Source: Rhodoferax sp. (GTDB taxonomy: Bacteria; Pseudomonadota; Gammaproteobacteria; Burkholderiales; Burkholderiaceae_C). Taken from it: a DNA stretch of 64,000 nt. This document shows positions 8,504 to 16,338 of the stretch, piece by piece. A program made the position numbers and the translations under genes. The notes below the pieces were generated by a model, which was not told where the DNA came from, ran no database searches, and saw only the letters and a program-made list of their open reading frames with translations. Positions within the stretch are counted from its first letter, which is position 1. Every line of letters begins with the position of its first letter. The stretch covers positions 1-64,000 of the forward strand of contig NZ_JAQTMS010000019.1 of NCBI RefSeq assembly GCF_028714215.1, read 5' to 3'.

Positions 8504-8959
8504 TTAACGAAAGCCGCCGCCACTCAGGCGTTCGGTGATGATTCGCATGACGCGATCAGCGTAATGGCCGCTGAGAACCACATCCACGCCACCAAGTTTG
8601 ATGGCCATCTTGGCGTCATCGCAGTGAAGCTCGGCATCACTGCGCATCGGCGCCTGTCGTTGTTTCGAATTTGAAGGACTGCTCTGCGTCAGCCCCAACG
8701 GAACTGCAAGGAAACCCGGCAACGATTGGGTCTCAAGGTGTGACGCAGGCGATCCGCTTTGCGACTGCCCCTTCAATACCTTACGCCATTTGAAGAAGGT
8801 CGCCTTGGCAAGCCCGCGCTCCAGACAAAACTGACTCGGGCTCAGACCTGAAATCTCATGGTCATGCAAAACCTGCTGCCAGAACTCCTTGCCGTGCCGG
8901 ATCAATGGTGCGCTGCACCGGCGCTGCGTTACTGTCAAGAAATTGGGGATTGATTCCAT
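8504..8959 (-). CDS. tnpA: IS66 accessory protein TnpA (helix-turn-helix)
   Basis: 151 residues. The segment HGKEFWQQVLHDHEISGLSP followed by SQFCLERGLAKATFFKWRK is the helix-turn-helix of IS66 TnpA proteins. The C-terminal half, ending in a hydrophobic/basic part (VDVVLSGHYADRVMRII), is also typical. It probably binds the element ends. The ATG at 8957-8959 is 31 bp inside the right terminal repeat; a purine-rich GGGG touches this ATG, so a somewhat later start is possible. Confidence 0.85.
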   Translation of the reverse strand: MESIPNFLTVTQRRCSAPLIRHGKEFWQQVLHDHEISGLSPSQFCLERGLAKATFFKWRKVLKGQSQSGSPASHLETQSLPGFLAVPLGLTQSSPSNSKQRQAPMRSDAELHCDDAKMAIKLGGVDVVLSGHYADRVMRIITERLSGGGFR

Positions 8960-9018
8960 CCCCCTGACGATGCCAGCGATGCCCTACCACCGCAAGATGG
9001 GGATTCGCGGACAGTTAC

Positions 9019-10199
9019 ACCGCTACTCCCAGTTCTGCGAGAACTACCGCTGCTATGCCAAGCGCCTCAAACGCTCCATGCGCCAGAATCACCGCGCCGG
9101 CGAGAAGCTGTTCATCGATTACGCCGGACCGACGCTCGAACTCACCGATGGCAGCCGCGCCCACATCTTTGTGGCTGCTCTGGGCGCATCGAGCTATACC
9201 TTTGCTTGCGCCACACCTCGCGAAACCATGGCCGATTGGCTCGGCGCCACTGCCCAGGCTCTGCGTTTCATTGGCGGCGTGCCCCAGCTCATCGTGCCCG
9301 ACAACCCGAAGGCGCTGATTGCCAATGCCGATCGGTACGAACCCAGGGCCAATGAGACTGTGCATGACTTTGCGCGCCACTACGGCACCTCCGTTCTGCC
9401 AGCCCGCCCGTATCACCCGCAGGACAAAGGCAAAGTCGAGTCCGCTGTACAGGTGGTGGAGCGCTGGATTCTGATGCGACTGCGTCACCAACGGTTTGCC
9501 ACGGTCGATGACGTCAACGAAGCCATCACACCACTGCTGGAGCAACTCAATGCCAAGGCGTTTCAGAAACTGCCGGGCAGCCGCGCCAGTGCGTTTGCCC
9601 AACTTGATGCTCCGGCACTGCAACCCTTACCGGCCCAAACCTGGGAACTGGCGGTTTACAAGACAGTTCGGGTGCACATTGACCAGCACGTCGAGTTTGA
9701 GGGGCACCGCTACAGCGTCCCGCAGTCGCTGGTCGGCCAAATCCTGGAAGCTCGCGTCACGGCACGCACAGTGGAACTGCTGCACCGGGGCCAGCGTGTG
9801 GCGTCCCACCTGCGTTGTGCGCACAAGGGTGGCTTCACCACAGTGCCGGAGCACTTGTCCGCCGCCCACCGGGCGCATATGGAATGGACGCCAGAGCGGC
9901 TGGTTCACTGGGGCAACAGCATTGGGGTGGCCACCGGGGCCTTGGTGACGCGCCTGCTGCAAACGCGCAAACACCCCGAGCACGGCTACCGGGCCTGTCT
10001 GGGGTTACTGGCATTGGCCAAGCGTTTTACCAGACCACGGCTGGAGGCCGCTTGCGTGCTGGCGCTGGAGTTGGGCACTACCAACAGCGCCCATGTGCGC
10101 GACATCCTGGTCAATGGGCGCGACCAGGTGCAACCTGCCACACCGGAGTGGACCAGTCCGCAGCATGCGCATGTGCGTGGCCCTGGTTATTACCAATGA
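9019..10199 (+). pseudogene. istA: istA transposase (IS21), 5'-truncated by IS66
   Basis: About 393 residues of an IstA protein normally near 500 aa. The recognisable sequence starts right at the IS66 boundary (HRYSQFCENYR) and continues through the integrase-like catalytic domain: EKLFIDYAGPTLEL, PDNPKALI and YHPQDKGKVESAVQ supply the D, D and E. A C-terminal beta domain (VEFEGHRYSVP) follows. The N-terminal DNA-binding helix-turn-helix region is missing. The frame reads through the IS66 terminal repeat, so an in-frame fusion from about 8,889 is possible but unlikely to be functional. Confidence 0.85.
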
Positions 10200-10993
10200 C
10201 GCCAATCAACACAACAACGCAAACACCCATGATGATGAACACGACGATTGAACAACCGCGCAATCTGCGCCTGGCTGGCATGGCCTCGGGATTGGAAGAG
10301 CAACTCACCCAGGCTGGAATGACAGCCATCAGCTTTGAGGAACGCATTGCGCTGTTGGTGGACCGTGAAGTCCACTGGCGCAATGACAAACGCCAAGCCC
10401 GACTGCTCAAGGATGCCCGGCTGAAGTACAGCCAGGCCAGCATTGAGGATCTGGACACCCGCGCCGGGCGCGGTCTGGATCGCAAGGCGGTGATGAGTCT
10501 GGCATTGGGCGACTGGATTGACAGTGGCCACAGTGTGCTGATCACCGGCCCCACCGGGGCGGGCAAGTCCTGGCTGGCCTGTGCGCTGGCGCAGTACGCC
10601 TGCCGCCGGGGTCACTCAGCCTATTACCAACGTGTCCCCAGGCTGAGTGAGGAACTGCGCATTCGCCATGGCAATGGTACGTTTGGCAAGTGGCTGATTC
10701 AGTTGGCCAGGACGGATGTGCTACTGCTGGACGATTGGGGCATGGCCGGTATCGACAGCCAGACCCGTGCTGACTTGCTGGAAATCATCGATGACCGGGC
10801 TGCCAACAAAGCCACCATCATCACCAGTCAGCTACCAATTGAGCATTGGCATGCATGGGTCGGTGACGCCACTATTGCCGACGCCATTCTGGACCGGGTG
10901 ATGCAAAAGAATCACCGTTTCACCCTGACGGGCGAGTCTCTCCGGCAGAAACCAAAATTGAGCAAAAAGGAGATCAATCCAGACCCATCGTGA
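10196..10993 (+). CDS. istB: IstB, AAA+ helper ATPase of IS21
   Basis: 265 residues, the usual IstB size. The start ATG at 10,196 overlaps the istA stop (ATGA), as is normal for IS21; a second ATG a few codons later is an alternative. Walker A is GPTGAGKSW, Walker B VLLLDDWGMAG, and the DnaC/IstB-type sensor region is TIITSQLPIEHWHAW. IstB regulates IstA and selects target DNA. The gene is intact although its partner is truncated. Confidence 0.93.
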   Translation: MTPINTTTQTPMMMNTTIEQPRNLRLAGMASGLEEQLTQAGMTAISFEERIALLVDREVHWRNDKRQARLLKDARLKYSQASIEDLDTRAGRGLDRKAVMSLALGDWIDSGHSVLITGPTGAGKSWLACALAQYACRRGHSAYYQRVPRLSEELRIRHGNGTFGKWLIQLARTDVLLLDDWGMAGIDSQTRADLLEIIDDRAANKATIITSQLPIEHWHAWVGDATIADAILDRVMQKNHRFTLTGESLRQKPKLSKKEINPDPS

Positions 10994-11086
10994 CCGACAC
11001 CCCTACAATTTGGATGCGCAATACCGCACGCTGCGCCACCGGTCACGATCAACCGGAATCAGCGGTCACGATCACCGGAATACGCA

Positions 11087-11133
11087 CCAGGCGCCTTGAG
11101 CCATTTCTTGACCGTGTTACGCGATAACCCTAA
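11087..11133 (-). pseudogene. Remnant of an IS21-type transposase helix-turn-helix
   Basis: Immediately beyond the IS21 right end, the minus strand encodes LGLSRNTVKKWLKAPG in an open frame. This is the classic N-terminal helix-turn-helix of IstA-like transposases. Only about 45 bp are preserved; the reading frame is lost on both sides. It is the trace of a second, different IS21-like element in the opposite orientation. Confidence 0.5.
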
Positions 11134-11382
11134 GTGTCAGTTTTCGGTCGGCGGCAACACGCATTGAAAACAGACAGGACACTGACTGCGGGCGCAAGCG
11201 GCCCAGCCACCACACCGGTGGTTCCCCAGCCCAATCCTTTGGCTGCGGCTGGTTTCGATATGGGTCGCGCCGCACAGGCGTTCGCACCCTTCCTATGCCG
11301 CGGACGTCCTGATCCGATTGATGTACGGGTAATGAATTTTGGGGTTGACAACCAAGACTTCCATGAGAAATTGATTGCATGA
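11134..11382 (+). CDS. Doubtful hypothetical ORF
   Basis: 82 residues from a GTG that directly follows an in-frame stop. There are no recognisable motifs, and the N-terminus is rich in Ala, Thr and Pro. The stop overlaps the next ORF's ATG (ATGA), the only argument that it is a coding pair. It lies between the IS21 end and the TA modules and may be a fragment of a disrupted gene. Confidence 0.25.
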   Translation: MSVFGRRQHALKTDRTLTAGASGPATTPVVPQPNPLAAAGFDMGRAAQAFAPFLCRGRPDPIDVRVMNFGVDNQDFHEKLIA

Positions 11383-11657
11383 CTAATCAAAAACTCACCC
11401 CACAATGGACCGCTCAAGCCGCGGTAGGTGGTTTGACGGATGTTCAATCCCGTCGCTCTGGCCAAATCAGTGTACTCGCGGCCTTCCGTCGGAGCGCCCT
11501 CGACCTCAACCCCGACCTTGTCTGGCGCGTTGACGCGATGGAGTCAGGCGCTGCTTACAACGATTCTGTGAAGCCACTGCACTGGGTACTGGCGAACGCC
11601 TCCCTGCGCAGCATGGTCGACTCGCTGGTGCGCGACAAGCGCAAGCTGGCCTACTAG
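11379..11657 (+). CDS. Hypothetical protein, possibly truncated
   Basis: 92 residues, ATG overlapping the previous stop. The C-terminal half (SVKPLHWVLANASLRSMVDS and a basic tail) looks like a real helical protein, but no family is recognised. No strong ribosome-binding site is seen apart from possible coupling with the upstream frame. Confidence 0.35.
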   Translation: MTNQKLTPQWTAQAAVGGLTDVQSRRSGQISVLAAFRRSALDLNPDLVWRVDAMESGAAYNDSVKPLHWVLANASLRSMVDSLVRDKRKLAY

Positions 11658-11988
11658 CAGGGTCTGGACTGTCGGCACACCAGCGCTGAACTGGCCGAAG
11701 AAATGGTGGGCGAGTTGGACGTGGGGAACGCTACGAAAGTCGGTAGACCTGGGTCGGTTTGGGCAATGGCCAAATTCGTGACGGGCTTTACCGCTCGCTG
11801 CCTGTCAATGGCTATCCAGCTCCAAGTTGAAATCGCGGCGGTCAAACGCCAGTTGAGGCGCGCGCAAGTGGCGTTTGACCAAAATAGTCGCGTAAGCCCC
11901 CCGCCTGAGCCATCGGGTGAGCGGCCGGAATTGTCCTATGTCGAAAAATGGGACTTGCATAAAGTAGCTTTTAAGCGAATAATTGAAC

Positions 11989-12314
11989 ATGGAAATCATC
12001 CGGTACATGAAAGAGGATGGTTCGGTCCCATTGACTGACTGGCTCTCGACGCTTCGCGATTTGCAGGCGAAGACGGCAATTCGACGTCGCATAGACCGCT
12101 TCGGCGCTGGCAATCCTGGTAGTTCCAGATCATTGCGAAGTGGCGTAAGCGAGCTCAAGATCGACATGGGACCAGGCTATCGGGTGTACTACGCACTCCA
12201 TGGCCAAACCATCGTCCTGCTGCTTTGCGGCGGTAAGGGGCTCAGGCCGCCGATATTGCGAAGGCAATTGGCTACTGGGAAGATTGGAAGACTCGCAATA
12301 GGAGTGGATCATGA
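11989..12314 (+). pseudogene. HigB/RelE-type toxin, frameshifted near the C-terminus
   Basis: The N-terminal part reads as a RelE/ParE-superfamily addiction toxin of the HigB-1 style (MEIIRYMKEDGSVPLTDWL, then SELKIDMGPGYRVYY and IVLLLCGG). After that point the frame changes. The +2 frame continues with the expected family ending AADIAKAIGYWEDWKTR and stops at 12,312-12,314, overlapping the antitoxin ATG. One missing G in the G-run at about 12,237-12,240 explains this. Without it, the ORF runs on to 12,339 with an unrelated tail. Either the toxin is inactivated or the base is a sequencing error. Confidence 0.75.
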
Positions 12315-12625
12315 AACATGCTGCTTCTGTGTCTCATGAAGAGGCAACGATTCAGGAGTTTAAAGACAATCCACAAGAGGCCGCAGCTTATCTCAGCGCA
12401 GTGCTTGAGGATGGCGATCAGGAAGAAGTTTTGCTAGCGCTGCGTCGGATTACCACTGCATTTGGAGGTGTTCCGAAGCTCGCTGAACAAGCAGATCTGA
12501 ACGCCAAGACACTTTACCGCACGCTCTCAGCACGCGGTAACCCAGAAATGAAAAGCCTCATGGCGATTCTGAAGGCAATGGGCATGCGGTTGGCTGTTGA
12601 GCCAATTGATGCGGCCCACGCATAA
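12311..12625 (+). CDS. HigA-family antitoxin (HTH)
   Basis: 104 residues. It belongs to the 'addiction module antidote' group: FKDNPQEAAAYLSAVLEDGD, then EEVLLALRRITTAFGGVPKL and a Cro/CI-type helix-turn-helix (AEQADLNAKTLYRTLSARGN), ending MAILKAMGMRLAVEPID. It should neutralise and autoregulate the RelE-like toxin immediately upstream, whose corrected stop overlaps its ATG. The gene is intact, whereas the toxin carries a frameshift. Confidence 0.88.
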   Translation: MKHAASVSHEEATIQEFKDNPQEAAAYLSAVLEDGDQEEVLLALRRITTAFGGVPKLAEQADLNAKTLYRTLSARGNPEMKSLMAILKAMGMRLAVEPIDAAHA

Positions 12626-12763
12626 TTTCAACACCATCAAGGCTTCCCTTCTTCGGGTCGGCGGCCTTTTTCAATCCTGCTCGCTTTCCAACTTTCCTTG
12701 ATGACATTATTCGTAGTCGGTCATGCAAAATTGTTCTTCAAAAGACTATTTACTTCCGACACA

Positions 12764-12847
12764 CGGTTGCAAGTTCGGTTGCAAGGAGCCTCTTGGTGAT
12801 ATATAGTTAATATATACGACTGAAGGTGAAAAAATGACGGTTGCAAG
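12764..12847 (+). promoter_or_regulatory. Operator-like iterons and AT palindrome before the PemK pair
   Basis: The word CGGTTGCAAG occurs three times, at 12,764-12,773, 12,776-12,785 (12 bp apart, about one helical turn) and 12,838-12,847 (spanning the start of the antitoxin gene). Between them lies a TATATA-GTTAA-TATATA inverted repeat (12,800-12,816) and a purine-rich ribosome-binding site (GAAGGTGA). This is the arrangement expected for autoregulation by an antitoxin. Confidence 0.5.
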
Positions 12848-13112
12848 CGAAAACCTGCTGGTGAAATTTCGAAACAAAGACACGCAATTCGGGGTGACCC
12901 GAGGCACGGTAAAGGCATTGGCGTCGGAATTGGATGTGACCGAGACGCAAGTCATTCACATGGCTTTGTCAAAATTCGCTGGTGATGTTCTGCCTGCGTA
13001 TGCGCCCGATGATGGGCCGCTAACTGCCAAGCAAATCACAGCCCTGCGCAAGGACGCAGCCAAGCACCTACCGAAAGGTAAAACTCTCTCCAGACAGGAC
13101 TTGTTCCAATGA
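12834..13112 (+). CDS. Antitoxin of a PemK/MazF-type TA pair (putative)
   Basis: 92 residues from ATG 12,834, preceded by GAAGGTGA. The N-terminus is beta-like, followed by a helix pair (GTVKALASELDVTETQVIHM) reminiscent of a ribbon-helix-helix or HTH DNA-binding unit. The C-terminal half is charged (ALRKDAAKHLPKGKTLSRQD), as in antitoxin tails. Its stop overlaps the ATG of a PemK-like toxin (ATGA). The call as antitoxin rests mainly on this genetic arrangement and on the operator-like repeats upstream. Confidence 0.65.
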   Translation: MTVASENLLVKFRNKDTQFGVTRGTVKALASELDVTETQVIHMALSKFAGDVLPAYAPDDGPLTAKQITALRKDAAKHLPKGKTLSRQDLFQ

Positions 13113-13522
13113 CACAGAGCTGGAAACGCCCCGCGCCAGGCGACATTGTTTGGTGCTTGTTTCCAGAATTGCCAGATGTTGAACCAGGGCCAAAGTCTCG
13201 ACCGGCGCTGGTCCTAAGCGTCGAAAGCCGAGAGGATGGTGATTTGGTCAGAGTTGCGTACGGGACGTCCCAGAATGTGACTCGACTAAAAGCCGGTGAA
13301 GTTGCAATCTTGCAAGCCAAGCATCCGGCGGCCTACGCCCTGGCGGGTCTGGCCTACGATACAAAATTTGACTTCAAGGTGATTGTGGAACTGGCATGGT
13401 CTGATCGGTACTTCAAGGTGCCACTCAGAAACCGCCATGGAAACATCCCAAAAATTGGGACTTTGCATGCGACCGTGCATCACGCAGTTGAAGCCGCTTA
13501 TCGTGCAGCTATGTCACGATGA
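13109..13522 (+). CDS. PemK/MazF-like toxin (probable endoribonuclease)
   Basis: 137 residues. The opening RPAPGDIVWCLFPELPD, followed by PGPKSRPALVLSVE, is the signature of the CcdB/PemK/MazF SH3-like barrel (GDIV...RPALV). The family cleaves mRNA at short sequences. The C-terminal half (FDFKVIVELAWSDRYFKVP and ending HAVEAAYRAAMSR) is longer than in classic MazF and typical of proteobacterial 'growth inhibitor PemK' homologues. The start overlaps the stop of the antitoxin gene. The frame is intact. Confidence 0.72.
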   Translation: MTQSWKRPAPGDIVWCLFPELPDVEPGPKSRPALVLSVESREDGDLVRVAYGTSQNVTRLKAGEVAILQAKHPAAYALAGLAYDTKFDFKVIVELAWSDRYFKVPLRNRHGNIPKIGTLHATVHHAVEAAYRAAMSR

Positions 13523-13718
13523 TTCTCATGACCACGAAGGCCACCTTTTCGCTTCACAGCGGTCTTCTGGTGCGACTGGGCGTAGACGGACCCGCAGTTC
13601 CTGGCGGCTTGAGATCTATGCGACGGCAGTTGCCTGCCACATCTGGGCTCTCTCAGCCAGGTGACCAAAGCCAGCGCCTTCTTCCAGCACCACGGTCACA
13701 CTCCCCGACCAGTTGATG

Positions 13719-14000
13719 CTATCTATGTTGTTTTGGTGGCCGGCCGCGTAGTCGCTGAATAGACGCATTCGTGGGCTCAGTGCCGTCTGCTTCCCCTGTT
13801 GCGGCAGATCCTTGGGCCCAGGCCACTAGCTCAGCAAGCCGGAAAACAATTTTTCGGCCGATCATAACCGGCCGTGGAAAGCCCGCTGGCGGATGGTGAA
13901 TCCAGCGACGGACCGAGCTGAGTGGCTGACCCAAAAATACTGCAACAAAGGGAAGATCTACGAGCGCACCCGGAACGCCGCCGTTATGGATATTAGACAT
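13719..14000 (-). CDS. AlpA/excisionase-like DNA-binding protein
   Basis: 93 residues on the minus strand. The core FVAVFLGQPLSSVRRWIHHP, then GFPRPVMIGRKIVFRLAELVAW, matches the winged-helix pattern of AlpA/Xis-type regulators: a helix-turn-helix choosing 'xxVRRWI', then FPRP, a basic wing and a final helix with W. Such proteins usually act as recombination directionality factors or integrase regulators on islands and prophages. It is the last recognisable accessory gene before the tRNA array, fitting an island-border location. The ribosome-binding site is weak. Confidence 0.6.
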   Translation of the reverse strand: MSNIHNGGVPGALVDLPFVAVFLGQPLSSVRRWIHHPPAGFPRPVMIGRKIVFRLAELVAWAQGSAATGEADGTEPTNASIQRLRGRPPKQHR

Positions 14001-14424
14001 GGCTCAAAATACCTTGAACAAAACTCTTTGCAGCCGTGCATAGCGCGGCTGGAAGACGGTTTCGTGCCCACCGTTTGGGCGCAGTGCAGACTACAGAAAG
14101 TAGAACGACACCAAGGTGATCAGGACTTGCACCTGGTGACCAAAGTAGCTGGATCCAGCTACAAGGGCCTTACTTCAAGGCGGGCACATGACCCGCGACG
14201 TGACTCTATGACAGAGTCCGACATGCGTATCTTATCAAATCACATCCTCACTGCAGCAGCGGGCATCTACAGCAGGCAAAAAAACAACAAAAATGTCAAG
14301 ACTCATTTCACCAGTCCGCCAGCCGGGACACTGCGGGGACAGACCGAAACAACAAGAGAAATCAAAACAGGTAAAGCCAAGTAAACCGGGACAAAATGGG
14401 GACAGTGATTTTCCAGAAACCAAG
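14001..14424. other. No gene seen; probable junction between accessory DNA and core
   Basis: An open frame on the plus strand here lacks any family character. Base composition becomes lower in GC toward 14,250-14,400, with A-rich stretches and two GGGGACAG words. I see no direct copy of the tRNA-Asp 3' end that would prove an attachment site. Confidence 0.4.
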
Positions 14425-14456
14425 AAAAAAGCCCGATGCGCTTACATCGGGCTTTT
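14425..14456 (-). terminator. Intrinsic terminator of the tRNA operon
   Basis: Stem AAGCCCGATG (14,429-14,438) with CATCGGGCTT (14,445-14,454), loop of six bases. On the minus strand it is followed by a run of Ts, just downstream of tRNA-Asp. Confidence 0.85.
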
Positions 14457-14484
14457 CGTAACTCCTTGATTTACAAGGTAATTT

Positions 14485-14561
14485 TGGCGGAGTGGACGGG
14501 ACTCGAACCCGCGACCCCCGGCGTGACAGGCCGGTATTCTAACCAACTGAACTACCACTCC
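14485..14561 (-). tRNA. tRNA-Asp (GTC)
   Basis: 77 nt with encoded CCA. Acceptor GGAGTGG pairs with CCACTCC, D-arm AGTTCAGTTGG, anticodon loop CTGTCAC (GTC), T-arm GGGTTCGAGTCCC. It is the last of three tRNAs transcribed together on the minus strand and the one nearest to the accessory block. Confidence 0.97.
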
Positions 14562-14654
14562 TGGTAGCGATAACGTTCACTCTTTCGAGCCAAGTCGCCG
14601 ACCCTCTCGGGCCTGCTGTTACCGACTTGCGCCACGTTCATCGGATGATGAATT

Positions 14655-14730
14655 TGGCGACCCCACGGGGATTCGAACCCCGGTACTCACCGTGAAAGGG
14701 TGATGTCCTAGGCCTCTAGACGATGGGGTC
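14655..14730 (-). tRNA. tRNA-Glu (TTC)
   Basis: 76 nt with encoded CCA. Acceptor GACCCCA/TGGGGTC, anticodon loop CTTTCAC (TTC), T-arm GGGGTTCGAATCCCC. It lies between tRNA-Ala and tRNA-Asp on the same strand, with about 95-bp and 70-bp spacers. Confidence 0.97.
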
Positions 14731-14798
14731 ATAACCTTTGGACTTCCGTCTCAACCGGCAAAACCTTTCGGCCTTGCTTCACACATTCTCGGAAATTT

Positions 14799-14874
<76 letters not shown>

Positions 14875-14949
14875 CAATCCCGCGAACACCTGACTCAAAA
14901 CCACTTCAAGTGTTCCCAATCTCCAAGCCATAAATTATAGCTTGAAAAT

Positions 14950-16338
14950 TCAGACGCGGCGTAAACGCGCCAGTACTTTTTCTCTGTCGCTGAGTTCCAG
15001 CACCGCGTCCAGGGACGGCGTCTGGGCCGTGCCCATTACCAGCACCCGCACCGGCATGGCCAGTTGTGGCATCTTGATGGCGCAGGCCGCCAGCACTTCC
15101 TTGATCGCCGCCGCAATCGAAGCCCTCTCCCAGTTGCAAGCGCCTAACTTTTCCGCCAGCAGACCGAGTGCCGGCTGGATCGCTTCGGTGACATGCAGCG
15201 CCACTTCTTCGGGTTTGACGGTTATATCTGCATAAAACCTTGCCGCCCAGTCGGCCAGCGCGACCGTCGTGTCACAACGGTCTTTGAACAGACCGCAGAT
15301 GCGCGGCAAGCGTTGATCCGAACTGATGCCACGCTTTTCCAATTGCGCAGCCACAAGAGGAGCCAGGGCGTCGTCGCTCATGGCCTTCAGATGCTGCGCA
15401 TTCACCCAGCGCAACTTGGCTTCGTCAAACTGCGCGGCACTGCGGCCCAGATGGTCCAGATTGAACCACTGCAGGAACTGCGCACGGCCGAAGATTTCGT
15501 CATCGCCGTGGCTCCAGCCCAGGCGCGCCAGGTAATTGACCATGGCGTCCGGCAGATAACCTTCGTCGCGGTATTGCGTCACTGGCTTGGCGCCGTTTCG
15601 CTTGCTCATCTTCTCGCCCTGCTCGTTGAGCACGGTGGGCAGATGGGCATACACCGGCGGCTCTTTGCCGAGCGCGCGAAAGATGTTGATCTGGCGCGGC
15701 GTGTTGTTGACGTGGTCGTCGCCGCGGATGACGTGGCTGATGGCCATGTCGATGTCGTCCACCACGACGCAGAAGTTGTAGGTCGGGGTGCCGTCGGGCC
15801 GCGCAATCACCAGGTCATCGAGCTCGTCATTGCTGATCTCGATGCGGCCTTTCACCTTGTCCTCCCACACCACCGCGCCGCCCTGCGGATTCTTGAAGCG
15901 CAACACCGGTCTCACGCCCTCTGGAATCGGGGGCAGTGTCTTGCCGGGCGCCGGGCGCCAGGTGCCGTCATAGCGCGGCTTTTCCTTGGCGGCCATCTGG
16001 CGCTCGCGCAGCGCATCGAGCTCGGCCACGCTCATGTAGCAGGGATAGACATGGCCCGCCGCCTGCAATTCGGCCAGCACCGCTTTGTAGCGCTGCATGC
16101 GCTGCATCTGGTAGATCGGGCCTTCGTCGTAGTCCAGTCCGAGCCAGGACATGCCCTCGATGATGACGTCCACCGCGGCTTGCGTGGAACGGTCCAGGTC
16201 GGTGTCTTCAATGCGCAGGATGAAGTCGCCGCCGGTGGCGCGGGCAAAAGCCCAGGGGTACAAAGCCGAGCGGATATTGCCCAGGTGAATGAAGCCGGTC
16301 GGTGACGGGGCGAAGCGGGTGCGAATTTTTTGTGTCAT
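14950..16338 (-). CDS. gltX: Glutamyl-tRNA synthetase
   Basis: 462 residues, the usual length. Class I synthetase charging tRNA-Glu with glutamate in the cytoplasm. The HIGH-equivalent motif is in [11 protein letters not shown] (12-21) and the KMSKRNG loop lies near residue 244, with the family-typical [10 protein letters not shown] in between. The start ATG at 16,336-16,338 overlaps the metZ stop (ATGA), so the gene is translationally coupled to the operon purF-metZ-gltX. The tRNA-Glu it charges is encoded just downstream. Confidence 0.98.
   Translation of the reverse strand: MTQKIRTRFAPSPTGFIHLGNIRSALYPWAFARATGGDFILRIEDTDLDRSTQAAVDVIIEGMSWLGLDYDEGPIYQMQRMQRYKAVLAELQAAGHVYPCYMSVAELDALRERQMAAKEKPRYDGTWRPAPGKTLPPIPEGVRPVLRFKNPQGGAVVWEDKVKGRIEISNDELDDLVIARPDGTPTYNFCVVVDDIDMAISHVIRGDDHVNNTPRQINIFRALGKEPPVYAHLPTVLNEQGEKMSKRNGAKPVTQYRDEGYLPDAMVNYLARLGWSHGDDEIFGRAQFLQWFNLDHLGRSAAQFDEAKLRWVNAQHLKAMSDDALAPLVAAQLEKRGISSDQRLPRICGLFKDRCDTTVALADWAARFYADITVKPEEVALHVTEAIQPALGLLAEKLGACNWERASIAAAIKEVLAACAIKMPQLAMPVRVLVMGTAQTPSLDAVLELSDREKVLARLRRV

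Larger units (their letters stand above)
5925..9018. mobile_element. IS66-family insertion sequence, complete
   Basis: Perfect 28-bp terminal inverted repeats starting GTAACTGTCC lie at 5925-5952 and, inverted, at 8991-9018, giving an element of 3,094 bp. It carries, all on the minus strand, the expected tnpA, tnpB and tnpC order plus an extra gene at the left end. GTAA-type ends and this gene order are characteristic of the IS66 family. Family members normally make 8-bp target duplications. Here the eight bases outside the left end (GGACTACG) and right end (ACCGCTAC) do not match, so the flanks have been rearranged since insertion. The right flank is the interior of an IS21-type istA gene. 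Confidence 0.9.
9019..11086 (+). mobile_element. IS21-family element, left part lost by IS66 insertion/rearrangement
   Basis: The istA 3' part and a complete istB are followed by a right end near 11,086. The end shows two closely spaced copies of CGGTCACGATC...CCGGAAT (about 11,040-11,080) and a terminal CA preceded by TACG. Read outward on the minus strand this gives TGCGTATTCCGGTGATCGTG, the multi-repeat end style of IS21 elements. The IS66 right end lies within istA codons. No istA 5' part or IS21 left end is found on the far side of IS66 or anywhere else in the window, so the element is incomplete and presumably immobile on its own. Confidence 0.75.

Noticed and set aside
11703-12038. 111-codon ORF before the HigB-type toxin
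   Set aside because: It overlaps the toxin start, lacks an SD and known motifs, and its composition does not look like a conserved protein.
1-14000. CRISPR array or prophage structural genes in the accessory block
   Set aside because: I found no regularly spaced repeats and no capsid, terminase or tail genes.
13893-14384. 163-codon plus-strand ORF near the tRNA array
   Set aside because: It overlaps the better supported excisionase-like gene on the other strand and has no recognisable features.
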